From contig CACWLH010000032.1 of assembly GCA_902761625.1 (NCBI GenBank), positions 2,785-54,560 on the forward strand: a stretch of DNA of 51,776 nucleotides, written 5' to 3'. This DNA comes from an uncultured Erysipelotrichaceae bacterium (GTDB taxonomy: Bacteria > Bacillota_I > Bacilli_A > Erysipelotrichales > Erysipelotrichaceae). How positions within the stretch are numbered: position 1 is the first letter of the stretch; each line of letters starts with the position of its first letter. Positions 35,347 through 42,745 of the stretch are shown one piece after another. Under the pieces are notes generated by a model. That model saw only the letters and a list, made by a program, of their open reading frames with translations. It did not search any database and was not told where the DNA came from. The position numbers and the translations under genes are program-made.

Positions 35347-36543
35347 ATGATTTACAGCGATTTCCACGGATTGAAACTGTCAAGACTCGGATTTGGCTGC
35401 ATGCGTTTTGTCAATGATCCGGCGACCGGTGAAATTGATCAGAACAAAGTCAATGCGATGTTTGATATGGCGATTGAGAAGGGTGTCAATTACTTTGACA
35501 CAGCCTATCCGTATCTTGGCGGCAAATCCGAGATTGCAATGGCAGAGGCGCTGAAAAAATATCCGCGTTCCAGCTACTATATCGCCGATAAATTCCCCGG
35601 CCATTCAATCAATCAGCCGATCGACAACATTGCCCTGTTTCATCTTGCATTGAAGAAATGCAATACAGACTACTTTGATTTCTATCTGCTGCACAATATC
35701 AATGAATGGTCTGTGCAGAAGTATGAAAGCGATGAGTATCACATTATCCCGGATATGATGAAGATGAAGGAAGAAGGAAAAATCCGTCACTTCGGCTTCT
35801 CATTCCATGGCGGTCCCGAGCTGCTGGAGCGCTTCCTTGATGAGCATGAAGGCATGTTTGATTTCGTGCAGATTCAGCTCAATTATCTGGACTGGAGTCT
35901 TCAGGACGCAAAACGCAAATATGAAATCCTCACAGAGCGCGGCATCGGTGTATGGGTCATGGAACCCTGCCGCGGCGGCAAGCTGGCCGTGCTGAATGAG
36001 GAAAACCACGCAAAGCTGGCTGCTTTGAATCAAGAAGCGAGCGATGCCTCCTATGCATTCCGGTTTCTGTGCGATCTGCCCAATGTCAAAGTGATCCTTT
36101 CCGGTATGACTGAGATCAGTCAGGTTGCGGATAATCTGAACACCTTCGAAACCGCAAAGCCTTTAAGCATAGAAGAAAGAAACACATTGTTTGAAATTGC
36201 GGAAGGAATGAAGAAGGGGGTGCCCTGCACGGCATGCAGATATTGCTGCGATGGCTGTCCGGTGCAGCTGGATATTCCTTATCTGCTTTCCTGCTACAAC
36301 GATTTCAGATATGCGATGAGCGCGGTCAGTTCCATGCGTCTGGATGGATTGAGTGCGGACAAGCTGCCTTCCGCATGCATCGGATGCGGCCAGTGCACTC
36401 ATGCATGTCCCCAATCCATTGATGTGCCCAAAGCACTTGCAGAACTGAGTGATATGTATGCGAAAGGACCGAAATGGCAGGATACCGCAAAGGGCAGAAG
36501 TGCGGCGATTATTGATGATCTCAACCGCAAACATGCAGAATAA
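35347..36543 (+). CDS. Aldo/keto reductase with C-terminal 4Fe-4S domain
   Basis: The 398-residue cytoplasmic oxidoreductase has an aldo/keto reductase barrel: LGFGCMRFV, FDTAYPYLGGKSE with the expected catalytic Asp-Tyr, and VILSGMTEISQV near residue 250. After about residue 295 come two ferredoxin-like Cys clusters, CTACRYCCDGCP and CIGCGQCTHACP, giving a [4Fe-4S] domain. Such enzymes reduce aldehydes or ketones of sugars or other carbonyls with unknown partners. ATG 35347 follows GAAGGAGGAC. It is 25 bases after the importer operon with no terminator between, so it is probably the fifth gene and may process the imported compound. Confidence 0.92.
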   Translation: MIYSDFHGLKLSRLGFGCMRFVNDPATGEIDQNKVNAMFDMAIEKGVNYFDTAYPYLGGKSEIAMAEALKKYPRSSYYIADKFPGHSINQPIDNIALFHLALKKCNTDYFDFYLLHNINEWSVQKYESDEYHIIPDMMKMKEEGKIRHFGFSFHGGPELLERFLDEHEGMFDFVQIQLNYLDWSLQDAKRKYEILTERGIGVWVMEPCRGGKLAVLNEENHAKLAALNQEASDASYAFRFLCDLPNVKVILSGMTEISQVADNLNTFETAKPLSIEERNTLFEIAEGMKKGVPCTACRYCCDGCPVQLDIPYLLSCYNDFRYAMSAVSSMRLDGLSADKLPSACIGCGQCTHACPQSIDVPKALAELSDMYAKGPKWQDTAKGRSAAIIDDLNRKHAE

Positions 36544-36588
36544 AATCTTAAAAATGCATGTTTTGAGCTGATGAATGAGAACATGGGC

Positions 36589-36594
36589 TATAAT
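36589..36594 (+). promoter_or_regulatory. -10 box of the lipoprotein gene
   Basis: A perfect TATAAT precedes ATG 36632 by 37 bases. The best -35 candidate, TTGAGC at 36563, is 20 bases away. Confidence 0.55.
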
Positions 36595-36631
36595 AAAAAC
36601 AGTCAGTGAAACTGACAAAGGGGTAAATAAC

Positions 36632-37408
36632 ATGAAAAAGACACTTTATGGAATTCTTGCTCTGGCAATGTCCGCTTCCCTGGTGGGCTGCGGAAACGGC
36701 GGCTCCAAGGGACCGGATACAACCAAGGGCGAAGGCGTCATGACCTATGCGGAATATATGGCAGCTGAACTCGATGCTGAAGTGACCGTAGAGGCTTATG
36801 TACAGGCTAAACAGTCCTGGTGGGACAACAAGGCCACATTCTTCGCACAGGATGCAGACGGCGCTTATTTCTTCTATGATATGCCGATCAGCGAAGAGGA
36901 TTTCAACAAAATCAGCGTAGGCCAGAAGATCAAGGTCACCGGACACAAGGCTGAATGGGCCGGTCAGATTGAGATCATTGATTCCGAGTTTGAAATTGAA
37001 GAGGGCAGCTGGATTGCAGATCCGGTTGATGTGACAGAACTGCTTGGCACAGACGAGCTCGAAAGCCACATGAACCAGAAGGTTCTCTTCAAGGGACTCA
37101 CCGTTGAAGCTGCTGAATATACTGAAAACGGCGACAAGTATGTGACATTCAAGGATGCATCCGGAAATGAGGCAGCCTTCATGTACAAGTCCAACGGCAC
37201 AGGCAGCCAGGGCGACGATGTCTACTTCACAGTCTCCAAAGACGGCAAGAATTACACATTCCTCGTCAGAAACTATCTGACAGGCAAGGATACCGATGTC
37301 TACAAGGCAGCCGAAGCACTTGAAATCGGCAAGACCTATGACATGGCGGGCTATATGTACTGGTACAACGGCCCGAACCCTTGGATCACAGAAATCACAG
37401 CTCAGTAA
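36632..37408 (+). CDS. Lipoprotein with OB-fold-like domains
   Basis: The 258-residue protein starts with MKKTLYGILALAMSASLVGC, a lipoprotein signal with lipobox LVGC, so Cys20 is the lipidated residue. Two related segments follow: VEAYVQAKQSWWDN to QIEIIDSEFEIE (residues about 48-125) and KVLFKGLTVEAAEYTENGDKYVTFKD. Their strand pattern, with IKVTGHKAEWAGQIEI and GKTYDMAGYMYWYNG, suggests OB-fold-like beta-barrels. No enzyme motif is seen. ATG 36632 follows AAAGGGG; an ATG at 36575 upstream lies before the TATAAT box and is rejected. It ends at a strong terminator. Function is unknown. Confidence 0.8.
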   Translation: MKKTLYGILALAMSASLVGCGNGGSKGPDTTKGEGVMTYAEYMAAELDAEVTVEAYVQAKQSWWDNKATFFAQDADGAYFFYDMPISEEDFNKISVGQKIKVTGHKAEWAGQIEIIDSEFEIEEGSWIADPVDVTELLGTDELESHMNQKVLFKGLTVEAAEYTENGDKYVTFKDASGNEAAFMYKSNGTGSQGDDVYFTVSKDGKNYTFLVRNYLTGKDTDVYKAAEALEIGKTYDMAGYMYWYNGPNPWITEITAQ

Positions 37409-37413
37409 TCTGC

Positions 37414-37440
37414 AAAACCGGCGCATTGCCGGTTTTCTTT
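37414..37440 (+). terminator. Intrinsic terminator of the lipoprotein gene
   Basis: AAAACCGGC (37414-37422) pairs with GCCGGTTTT (37428-37436) and runs into CTTTT. Confidence 0.92.
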
Positions 37441-37483
37441 TGGTAAAAAAATGACTGCCGAAGCAGTCATCATGTCAATTCAA

Positions 37484-37897
37484 TTATTTGGAAGCCATGT
37501 ATTTGCGGTGGGATACAGTTCTCATCACTCTGATGGCGGTCTGCTCACCTTCGAAATGGAACGGATTCATTCCTGTTTCCTTCCATCCCTCGATCGCATC
37601 CTGGGCGTCTTCGTAGAAATCAACCGCAGACATCAGACCGTAAAGTCTTGTCGGAATGACATAGAACGGCTTATCCGGATACTTCTCCGCAAGGCTCTTG
37701 GAATTATGAGCGAGATGCGGACACAGCATGACAATGTCAACCGAGTTGATCATGTCTCCGATTCCGCCGAAATCAAACGGACGGAAAACAAATTCAACTT
37801 CATCTCCGATTCCTTTTTCCTTTGCATCCTTGTTCAGATGCGTGACCAGCGCGCTGGATGAGAATCCGCCGCCGCAAGTGACCATGATTTTTAGCAT
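37484..37897 (-). CDS. PTS sugar transporter subunit IIB, lactose/cellobiose type
   Basis: The 137-residue cytoplasmic protein has MLKIMVTCGGGFSSSALV at the N-terminus, the P-loop-like phosphorylation site with Cys8 accepting phosphate from IIA. DIVMLCPHLAHN is a conserved middle segment. The C-terminal 35 residues (FYEDAQDAIEGWKETG and a basic tail) are longer than in common IIB proteins of about 100 residues. Start ATG 37897 follows AAGGAG on the minus strand; the frame extends upstream to 37960 without a binding site. No IIA or IIC gene is nearby, so it is an orphan subunit and its sugar is unknown. Confidence 0.85.
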   Translation of the reverse strand: MLKIMVTCGGGFSSSALVTHLNKDAKEKGIGDEVEFVFRPFDFGGIGDMINSVDIVMLCPHLAHNSKSLAEKYPDKPFYVIPTRLYGLMSAVDFYEDAQDAIEGWKETGMNPFHFEGEQTAIRVMRTVSHRKYMASK

Positions 37898-37925
37898 ATT
37901 CTGTTCTCCTTGTAATACTGCATTT

Positions 37926-37956
37926 ATTATAATGGTGGTTGTAAGAACCATGTCAA
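37926..37956 (-). promoter_or_regulatory. Promoter of the orphan PTS IIB gene
   Basis: On the minus strand TTGACA (37951-37956) and TATAAT (37926-37931) are perfect boxes, but the spacer is 19 bases, longer than the ideal 17. Confidence 0.65.
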
Positions 37957-37966
37957 ACATAATATC

Positions 37967-38064
37967 ATGAAAAAGCTTTTACGATTAAAGACATCTGCAG
38001 GCTTCTCAATGTCACCAGAGAGACCCTGCGCCATTATGAACGGGAAGGATTGATCCAGCTGTTC
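37967..38064 (+). pseudogene. MerR-family regulator remnant (N-terminal HTH only)
   Basis: In the frame of position 37969 the sequence reads EKAFTIKDICRLLNVT then RETLRHYEREGLIQ, a recognisable MerR winged-HTH start. No start codon is in that frame: the ATG at 37967 is one base out of register. The fragment then runs into the pepT terminator and stops at 38127. This is the 5' stump of a MerR gene, divergent from the PTS IIB gene, which suggests the regulator of that gene or its neighbours was lost. Confidence 0.7.
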
Positions 38065-38073
38065 AAAAGCGGC

Positions 38074-38112
38074 ACAAAAAAAGATACGCACCGTTATTTC
38101 GAAGCGTATCTT
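38074..38112 (-). terminator. Intrinsic terminator of pepT
   Basis: On the minus strand AAGATACGC pairs with GCGTATCTT (38104-38112 against 38081-38089) around a 14-base loop, followed by a run of T. It overlaps the MerR remnant. Confidence 0.85.
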
Positions 38113-38127
38113 CCGTTAGATATTTAA

Positions 38128-39363
38128 TCAGCCGCGGGCGCAGATTTCCGCGAGTTTCAGAAGAATTTCAACATTCTTTTCCATGGACTGCACGGGTACA
38201 TACTCGAAACGTCCATGGGCATTTTCATATCCTGCGGACAGATTCGGGGAAGGCAGGCCGCGCTGGGAAAGGGCGCTGCCGTCCGTGCCGCCGCGGAAGG
38301 CAAGGCTTTGCGCCTTGATGCCGCAGGCTTCAATCGCCTCGATCAGATTGTCCATCATCCAGGGAACCTGATCGATCACTTCCTTCATGGAACGGTAGGT
38401 CGGAATGATTTCAAGCTCGATGCATTCCTTTCCGTATTCGTTCTGAAGCGCTGTAGTCACTTTTCTCAGATAATCCTCGCGCTGTGCGAAATGAAGGGCG
38501 TCATGGTCGCGGATGATCATGACGATTTCGCCGGTTTCGCAGGTGGCGCTGAAGCTGACCGCATGATAGAAGCCTTCGCGTCCGTCGGTATATTGCGGTT
38601 TTTCATATTTGGGAAGCTTTGAAAGGAATTCCGTGCCGATGTCGACGGCATTTTTCATGATGCCTTTGGCTGTGCCGGTATGAACACTGATGCCTTTGAG
38701 ATGGATGTTTGCCTGGGATGCATTGAATGTCTCATCCTCATAATAGCCAAGATGATCCCCATCCAGAGTATATGCGACCGGTGATTCAAAGCGTTCCAGA
38801 TCCAGGTCTCTGGCGAGTCCGCCGACTTCCTCATCCGGTGTGAAGGCAATCGAAATCAGACCGTGTTTCATTTCCGGATGGGCATTCACATATTCCGCAA
38901 ATGTCATGATTGCGGAGATGGATGCCTTGTCATCACCGCCAAGCAGGGTTGTGCCGTCAGTCAGAATGAGATCCTGGCCGATATACATGGACAGATTGTC
39001 ATAATCACTTGCTTTCATGATGATATTCTGCTCTTTGTTCAGAACGATATCCCCGCCGTCATAATTTTCCAGAACCCATGGCTTCACATCAGTTCCGGAA
39101 GCGTCGGGAGCCGTATCCATATGGGCAATCAGTCCGAGCGGTTTTCCTTCTGCATTGGCTTTGATCTTGCCGTAAACAACGCACTTTTCCTCATCCAGCC
39201 AGACATCGCTGCAGCCGATCTGTTTCAGCTCCTCATACAGCATGCGCGCCAGATCGAACTGTTTCATTGTGGTTGGAACAGTCTTCGAATGGTTCGATGA
39301 CTGGGTGTCGACTTTCGCATAGCGGATCATCCGCTCCTTTACCTGTTCATAGAATTGTGTCAT
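38128..39363 (-). CDS. pepT: Peptidase T (tripeptide aminopeptidase)
   Basis: PepT removes the N-terminal residue from tripeptides using two zinc ions in the cytoplasm. The 411-residue M20-family protein has the metal-binding His in GLIAHMDTAPD (His81, Asp83), Asp144 in GGDDKAS and the catalytic Glu178-Glu179 in FTPDEEVGG. The C-terminal half contains the dimerisation domain and RGGTDGSALSQRGLP, which is conserved. ATG 39363 is preceded on the minus strand by GAGGTAT. Transcribed alone, it is divergent from the thymidine kinase gene and ends in a clear terminator. Confidence 0.94.
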   Translation of the reverse strand: MTQFYEQVKERMIRYAKVDTQSSNHSKTVPTTMKQFDLARMLYEELKQIGCSDVWLDEEKCVVYGKIKANAEGKPLGLIAHMDTAPDASGTDVKPWVLENYDGGDIVLNKEQNIIMKASDYDNLSMYIGQDLILTDGTTLLGGDDKASISAIMTFAEYVNAHPEMKHGLISIAFTPDEEVGGLARDLDLERFESPVAYTLDGDHLGYYEDETFNASQANIHLKGISVHTGTAKGIMKNAVDIGTEFLSKLPKYEKPQYTDGREGFYHAVSFSATCETGEIVMIIRDHDALHFAQREDYLRKVTTALQNEYGKECIELEIIPTYRSMKEVIDQVPWMMDNLIEAIEACGIKAQSLAFRGGTDGSALSQRGLPSPNLSAGYENAHGRFEYVPVQSMEKNVEILLKLAEICARG

Positions 39364-39414
39364 AACATATACCTCATGAATATTTTACGCATCGTTTCCG
39401 CATTTGAAAAGAAA

Positions 39415-39423
39415 TGCTAGAAT
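39415..39423 (+). promoter_or_regulatory. Extended -10 promoter of tdk
   Basis: TGC-TAGAAT is an extended -10 element 29 bases before ATG 39452. A nearby TTGAAA (39404) is too close to serve as -35. Confidence 0.5.
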
Positions 39424-39451
39424 ACATATTGTTAAGCGAGGAATTTCAAAG

Positions 39452-40042
39452 ATGGCAAAACTGTATTTTTATTATGGCGCTATGGGCTCCAGTAAAACCG
39501 CCAATGCCCTGATGGCTAATTATAATTATGAGGAAAGAGGACAGAAGACACTTCTGGCCAAGACAAATATTGATACAAGAGACGGCACCCATATGATCCG
39601 CTCCCGCATCGGCCTGCAGAAGGAATGCGTGCTTTTAAGCGATGTCTGCGCAATGAGCGATGAAGAGCTTGCCGGCTATGATGCGATCATTGTCGATGAG
39701 ATCCAGTTTGCGAAAAAGGAACAGATCGATCGTCTTGCCCATATTGCGGACTATTGCGATGTGCCGGTTCTTACCTATGGTTTAAGAAGCGATTTCCAGC
39801 TCAATCTGTTTGAGGGATCTGAGCGCCTGCTTGCGATTGCCGACTGCATCAATGAAGTCAAGACAATCTGCTGGTGCGGAAGAAAAGCCACCTGCAATGC
39901 AAGATACAATGAACATGGAATTGTGCGTGAAGGCTCCCAGGTCATGCTTGGCGCCAACGATGAATATATCGCATTATGCCGCAGACATTTCCTGGAAGGA
40001 AAGCTCAGAGGCGACGATGATGTGATCGGCTTCACAGACTGA
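39452..40042 (+). CDS. tdk: Thymidine kinase
   Basis: This type II thymidine kinase phosphorylates thymidine in nucleotide salvage. The 196-residue protein has the P-loop GAMGSSKT (residues 9-16), the DEIQF Walker-B-like strand (VDEIQF) with the catalytic Glu, the lasso segment TYGLRSDFQLNLFEGSERLL and the zinc ribbon Cys pairs in CWCGRKATCNARY and the later CRRHF. ATG 39452 follows CGAGGAATTTC; an in-frame ATG at 39404 would read through the promoter and is rejected. It ends at a bidirectional terminator shared with the convergent DUF1846 gene. Confidence 0.95.
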   Translation: MAKLYFYYGAMGSSKTANALMANYNYEERGQKTLLAKTNIDTRDGTHMIRSRIGLQKECVLLSDVCAMSDEELAGYDAIIVDEIQFAKKEQIDRLAHIADYCDVPVLTYGLRSDFQLNLFEGSERLLAIADCINEVKTICWCGRKATCNARYNEHGIVREGSQVMLGANDEYIALCRRHFLEGKLRGDDDVIGFTD

Positions 40043-40070
40043 GCCGGCAATCATTGTTAATATGCAATGA

Positions 40071-40094
40071 AAAAGGATGCCGCGGCATCCTTTT
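40071..40094. terminator. Bidirectional terminator between tdk and the DUF1846 gene
   Basis: AAAAGGATGCC (40071-40081) pairs exactly with GGCATCCTTTT (40084-40094) across a GC centre, with A and T runs on the outside. Confidence 0.9.
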
Positions 40095-40096
40095 GT

Positions 40097-41584
40097 TTAC
40101 TTCTTATGATATAAGCGCTTCTGGTGATAAACCGGTTCGCTGGTCACATTGACCCCGAGCTTGCGGAAAACATTGGCATCTTCCAGAGGGAGAATCACGG
40201 TGGAGTGGGCTTCTGAACCTTTGAGATTCACAAGCTGTTCCATTGCCTTGGCGGCAGCCTGATTGGTTTTGGCAACAATGGCCAGAGCAATCAGAACTTC
40301 ATCACTGTGCAGGCGGGGATTGCGGTTGCCAAGGTTGTTCACCTTGAGCTGCTGAATGGGCATGACATATTCCGGATCAATCAGCTTGGTTTCCTTGTCA
40401 ATGCCGGCCAGCGCCTTGATCGCATTGATGATCGTCGCGGCGGAAGGACCGAAGAGGGAAGATGTTTTTCCGGTCACGATTCTGCCGTCCGGCAGCTGCA
40501 GTGCCATCGCCGGCTCACCGGTCTCATGCGCCTTGTTGGTGGCTCTGAGGGTGACGTCTCTGTCGCTTGGCACAACGCCAACCTCATTCATGAGCAGTTT
40601 GATCTTTTCAACCGATCTCTCATCGCCCATATCATTGCGCACATCCACCTTGGCCTGATAATAGCGGCGGATGATTTCCTGCTTGGATGCCTCACGGGCG
40701 GCATTGTCATCGATGATGCAGTAGCCGACCATATTCACACCCATGTCAGTGGGGGATTTATAAATGGATTCATTGAGGATTCTTGAAATAATGCGGTTGA
40801 GAACCGGGAAGATCTCAATGTCGCGGTTATAGTTGACAGCGGTTGTGTGATAAGCCTCAAGATGATACGGGTCGATCATGTTGATGTCATCCAGATCTGC
40901 AGTGGCTGATTCATAAGCCAGATTCACCGGGTGGTGAAGCGGGAGGTTCCAGACCGGGAAGGTCTCGAATTTCGCATAGCCGGAGGTGATGCCGTTGGCA
41001 GCGTCATGATAGAGCTGGGAAATGCATGTGGCCATCTTGCCTGAACCCGGACCCGGTGCGGTCACGACAATCAGGTTGCGCTCTGTCTGCACATATTCGT
41101 TCTTGCCGAGTCCTTCCGCACTGACAATGAAGTCAACATCGGTCGGATAGCCGGGAATCGGATAGTGGAGATAGCTTTTGATACCGGCATTTTTCAGCTG
41201 GTTGCGGAAGGTATCAACACCTGACTGGTGGGCATATTGGGTAATGACAACACTGCCGACATACAGATCCAGTGATCTCAATGCGTCAACCATACGGAAG
41301 ACTTCCTGATCATAGGTGATGCCAAGATCGCCGCGTGATTTGGAATGCTCAATGTTATTCGCGTTGATACAGATAATCAGTTCTACCTGATCCTTGAGCT
41401 CGGTCAGCAGCTTGATCTTGTTATTGGGATCATATCCGGGCAGAACTCTTGAGGCATGGAAATCCTCAAACATCTTACCGCCGAATTCCAGATAAAGTTT
41501 CCCTTTGAAAAGATTGATTCTTTCGAGAATTTTTTCGCTTTGAAGCTTCAGATATTTGTTTGAATCAAATGCCTGTCTGATCAT
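40097..41584 (-). CDS. DUF1846 domain-containing protein
   Basis: The 495-residue cytoplasmic protein matches the DUF1846 family throughout: [105 protein letters not shown] and [13 protein letters not shown]. The segment APGPGSGKM resembles a P-loop and suggests nucleotide binding; no reaction is firmly established for the family. ATG 41584 on the minus strand follows GGAGGT; an upstream ATG at 41599 precedes that site and is rejected. Extended -10 box TGT-TATACT lies at 41607-41615. Confidence 0.92.
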   Translation of the reverse strand: MIRQAFDSNKYLKLQSEKILERINLFKGKLYLEFGGKMFEDFHASRVLPGYDPNNKIKLLTELKDQVELIICINANNIEHSKSRGDLGITYDQEVFRMVDALRSLDLYVGSVVITQYAHQSGVDTFRNQLKNAGIKSYLHYPIPGYPTDVDFIVSAEGLGKNEYVQTERNLIVVTAPGPGSGKMATCISQLYHDAANGITSGYAKFETFPVWNLPLHHPVNLAYESATADLDDINMIDPYHLEAYHTTAVNYNRDIEIFPVLNRIISRILNESIYKSPTDMGVNMVGYCIIDDNAAREASKQEIIRRYYQAKVDVRNDMGDERSVEKIKLLMNEVGVVPSDRDVTLRATNKAHETGEPAMALQLPDGRIVTGKTSSLFGPSAATIINAIKALAGIDKETKLIDPEYVMPIQQLKVNNLGNRNPRLHSDEVLIALAIVAKTNQAAAKAMEQLVNLKGSEAHSTVILPLEDANVFRKLGVNVTSEPVYHQKRLYHKK

Positions 41585-41606
41585 AACGCAGACCTCCATA
41601 GCGCCT

Positions 41607-41615
41607 AGTATAACA
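41607..41615 (-). promoter_or_regulatory. Extended -10 promoter of the DUF1846 gene
   Basis: On the minus strand TGT-TATACT, identical to the element before ogt, lies 22 bases before ATG 41584. No -35 consensus is visible. Confidence 0.6.
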
Positions 41616-41650
41616 GAATGAAGTGATTTGAAAAAGAAAAATCAAAACGA

Positions 41651-41659
41651 TGGTATAAT
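41651..41659 (+). promoter_or_regulatory. Extended -10 promoter of the MmcQ/YjbR-containing gene
   Basis: TGG-TATAAT is a perfect extended -10 element 18 bases before ATG 41678. The divergent DUF1846 promoter lies 35 bases away. Confidence 0.65.
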
Positions 41660-41677
41660 CTTTAGCGGAGTACAGCC

Positions 41678-42745
41678 ATGTCTTTGGAAAGTGATCTGTT
41701 TGAAAAAATGAGACCGGATATCAGCCGGCTTCCGGAATATGGTTTTAAAAAGGCTGACAGACAATATGTTCTGGAAAGAATGATCTGCGACAATACCATG
41801 AAGGCACGCATCATCATTGATGAGGCGCTTCATATCAGCGGCACTGTCTATGATGATTTCGATGAGGAATATGTCGCTTTTCGTCCGGATGGGGCAAGAG
41901 GGCAGTTTGCCGCAAGAGTCAGGATGGAATACATTGATCTGCTTGAGGATATTGCCCGTCATTGCTTTGTCAATGTGCCGTTTTCATCGGATCAGGCAAA
42001 CCGGATCAATGATTATGTTTACCGCACTTATCAGAATGTGCCTGAATATATCTTTGAAAAATTCCCGTCCTATGCGGTTTACAGAAATGAAAGCGGCAAA
42101 TGGTACGGCCTGATTGCGGAAGTGCCAGCAGGCACACTTGAGAATGTGGACGAAAAGAAGGAAATCCTCAATATCAGAGTCGATTCATCGCGGATGGCGC
42201 AGATCCTGAATCAACCCGGCATTTTCCCGGCCTTTCATATGAACAAGAAAAACTGGGTCAGTGCCGTTCTGGATGATACACTTTCTGATGCACAGATCGA
42301 AAAGATGATTGATGAGAGTCATGAGCGCATCAGCAGCGGGAAAACGAACCTGATCCGCTCTGAATGGATTATTCCTTCCAATCCGAAATACTTCGATCTG
42401 GATCATGCCTTCTCGCAAAGTGATCTGCTTTATTGGAAACAGAGCTCCAAAGTGAAAACCGGCGATCTTGTTTATATTTACAGCGGCATGCCGTTTGGTG
42501 AAATCCGCTGGCTGTGCGAAGCGGTGGAAACCGATCTGCCTTATAAAGGCGCCAACGACGGTCCGGTTCATTTTGAAAAGCTGATGCGGCTGAAAAAGAT
42601 CCGCTTCTTTGACGGCCATCTTCTCAATCGCAAAATGATCGCCCGCTATGGGGTGACCAATATTCGCGGACCGCGCTATATGCCCAAAGAACTCAAAGAG
42701 GAAATTATCCGTTTATACAATCTGGAGGAAAATGAAAATGAGTGA
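41678..42745 (+). CDS. MmcQ/YjbR-domain protein with additional C-terminal PUA/EVE-like domain
   Basis: The 355-residue protein has a MmcQ/YjbR-like DNA-binding-type domain in the middle (residues about 110-215): VYRTYQNVPEYIFEKFPSYAVYR, WYGLIAEVPA, LNIRVDSSRMAQIL, IFPAFHMNKKNWVSAVLDD. Residues about 225-345 look like an EVE/PUA-type domain: WIIPSNPKYFDLDHAF, WKQSSKVKTGDLVYIYSGMP, IRWLCEAVETDLP. EVE domains bind modified bases in other proteins. The first 100 residues are a further conserved-looking helical part. The combination is not one I recognise with a known role. Start ATG 41678 follows GCGGAGTACAGC. The stop overlaps pepF by eight bases. Confidence 0.72.
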   Translation: MSLESDLFEKMRPDISRLPEYGFKKADRQYVLERMICDNTMKARIIIDEALHISGTVYDDFDEEYVAFRPDGARGQFAARVRMEYIDLLEDIARHCFVNVPFSSDQANRINDYVYRTYQNVPEYIFEKFPSYAVYRNESGKWYGLIAEVPAGTLENVDEKKEILNIRVDSSRMAQILNQPGIFPAFHMNKKNWVSAVLDDTLSDAQIEKMIDESHERISSGKTNLIRSEWIIPSNPKYFDLDHAFSQSDLLYWKQSSKVKTGDLVYIYSGMPFGEIRWLCEAVETDLPYKGANDGPVHFEKLMRLKKIRFFDGHLLNRKMIARYGVTNIRGPRYMPKELKEEIIRLYNLEENENE

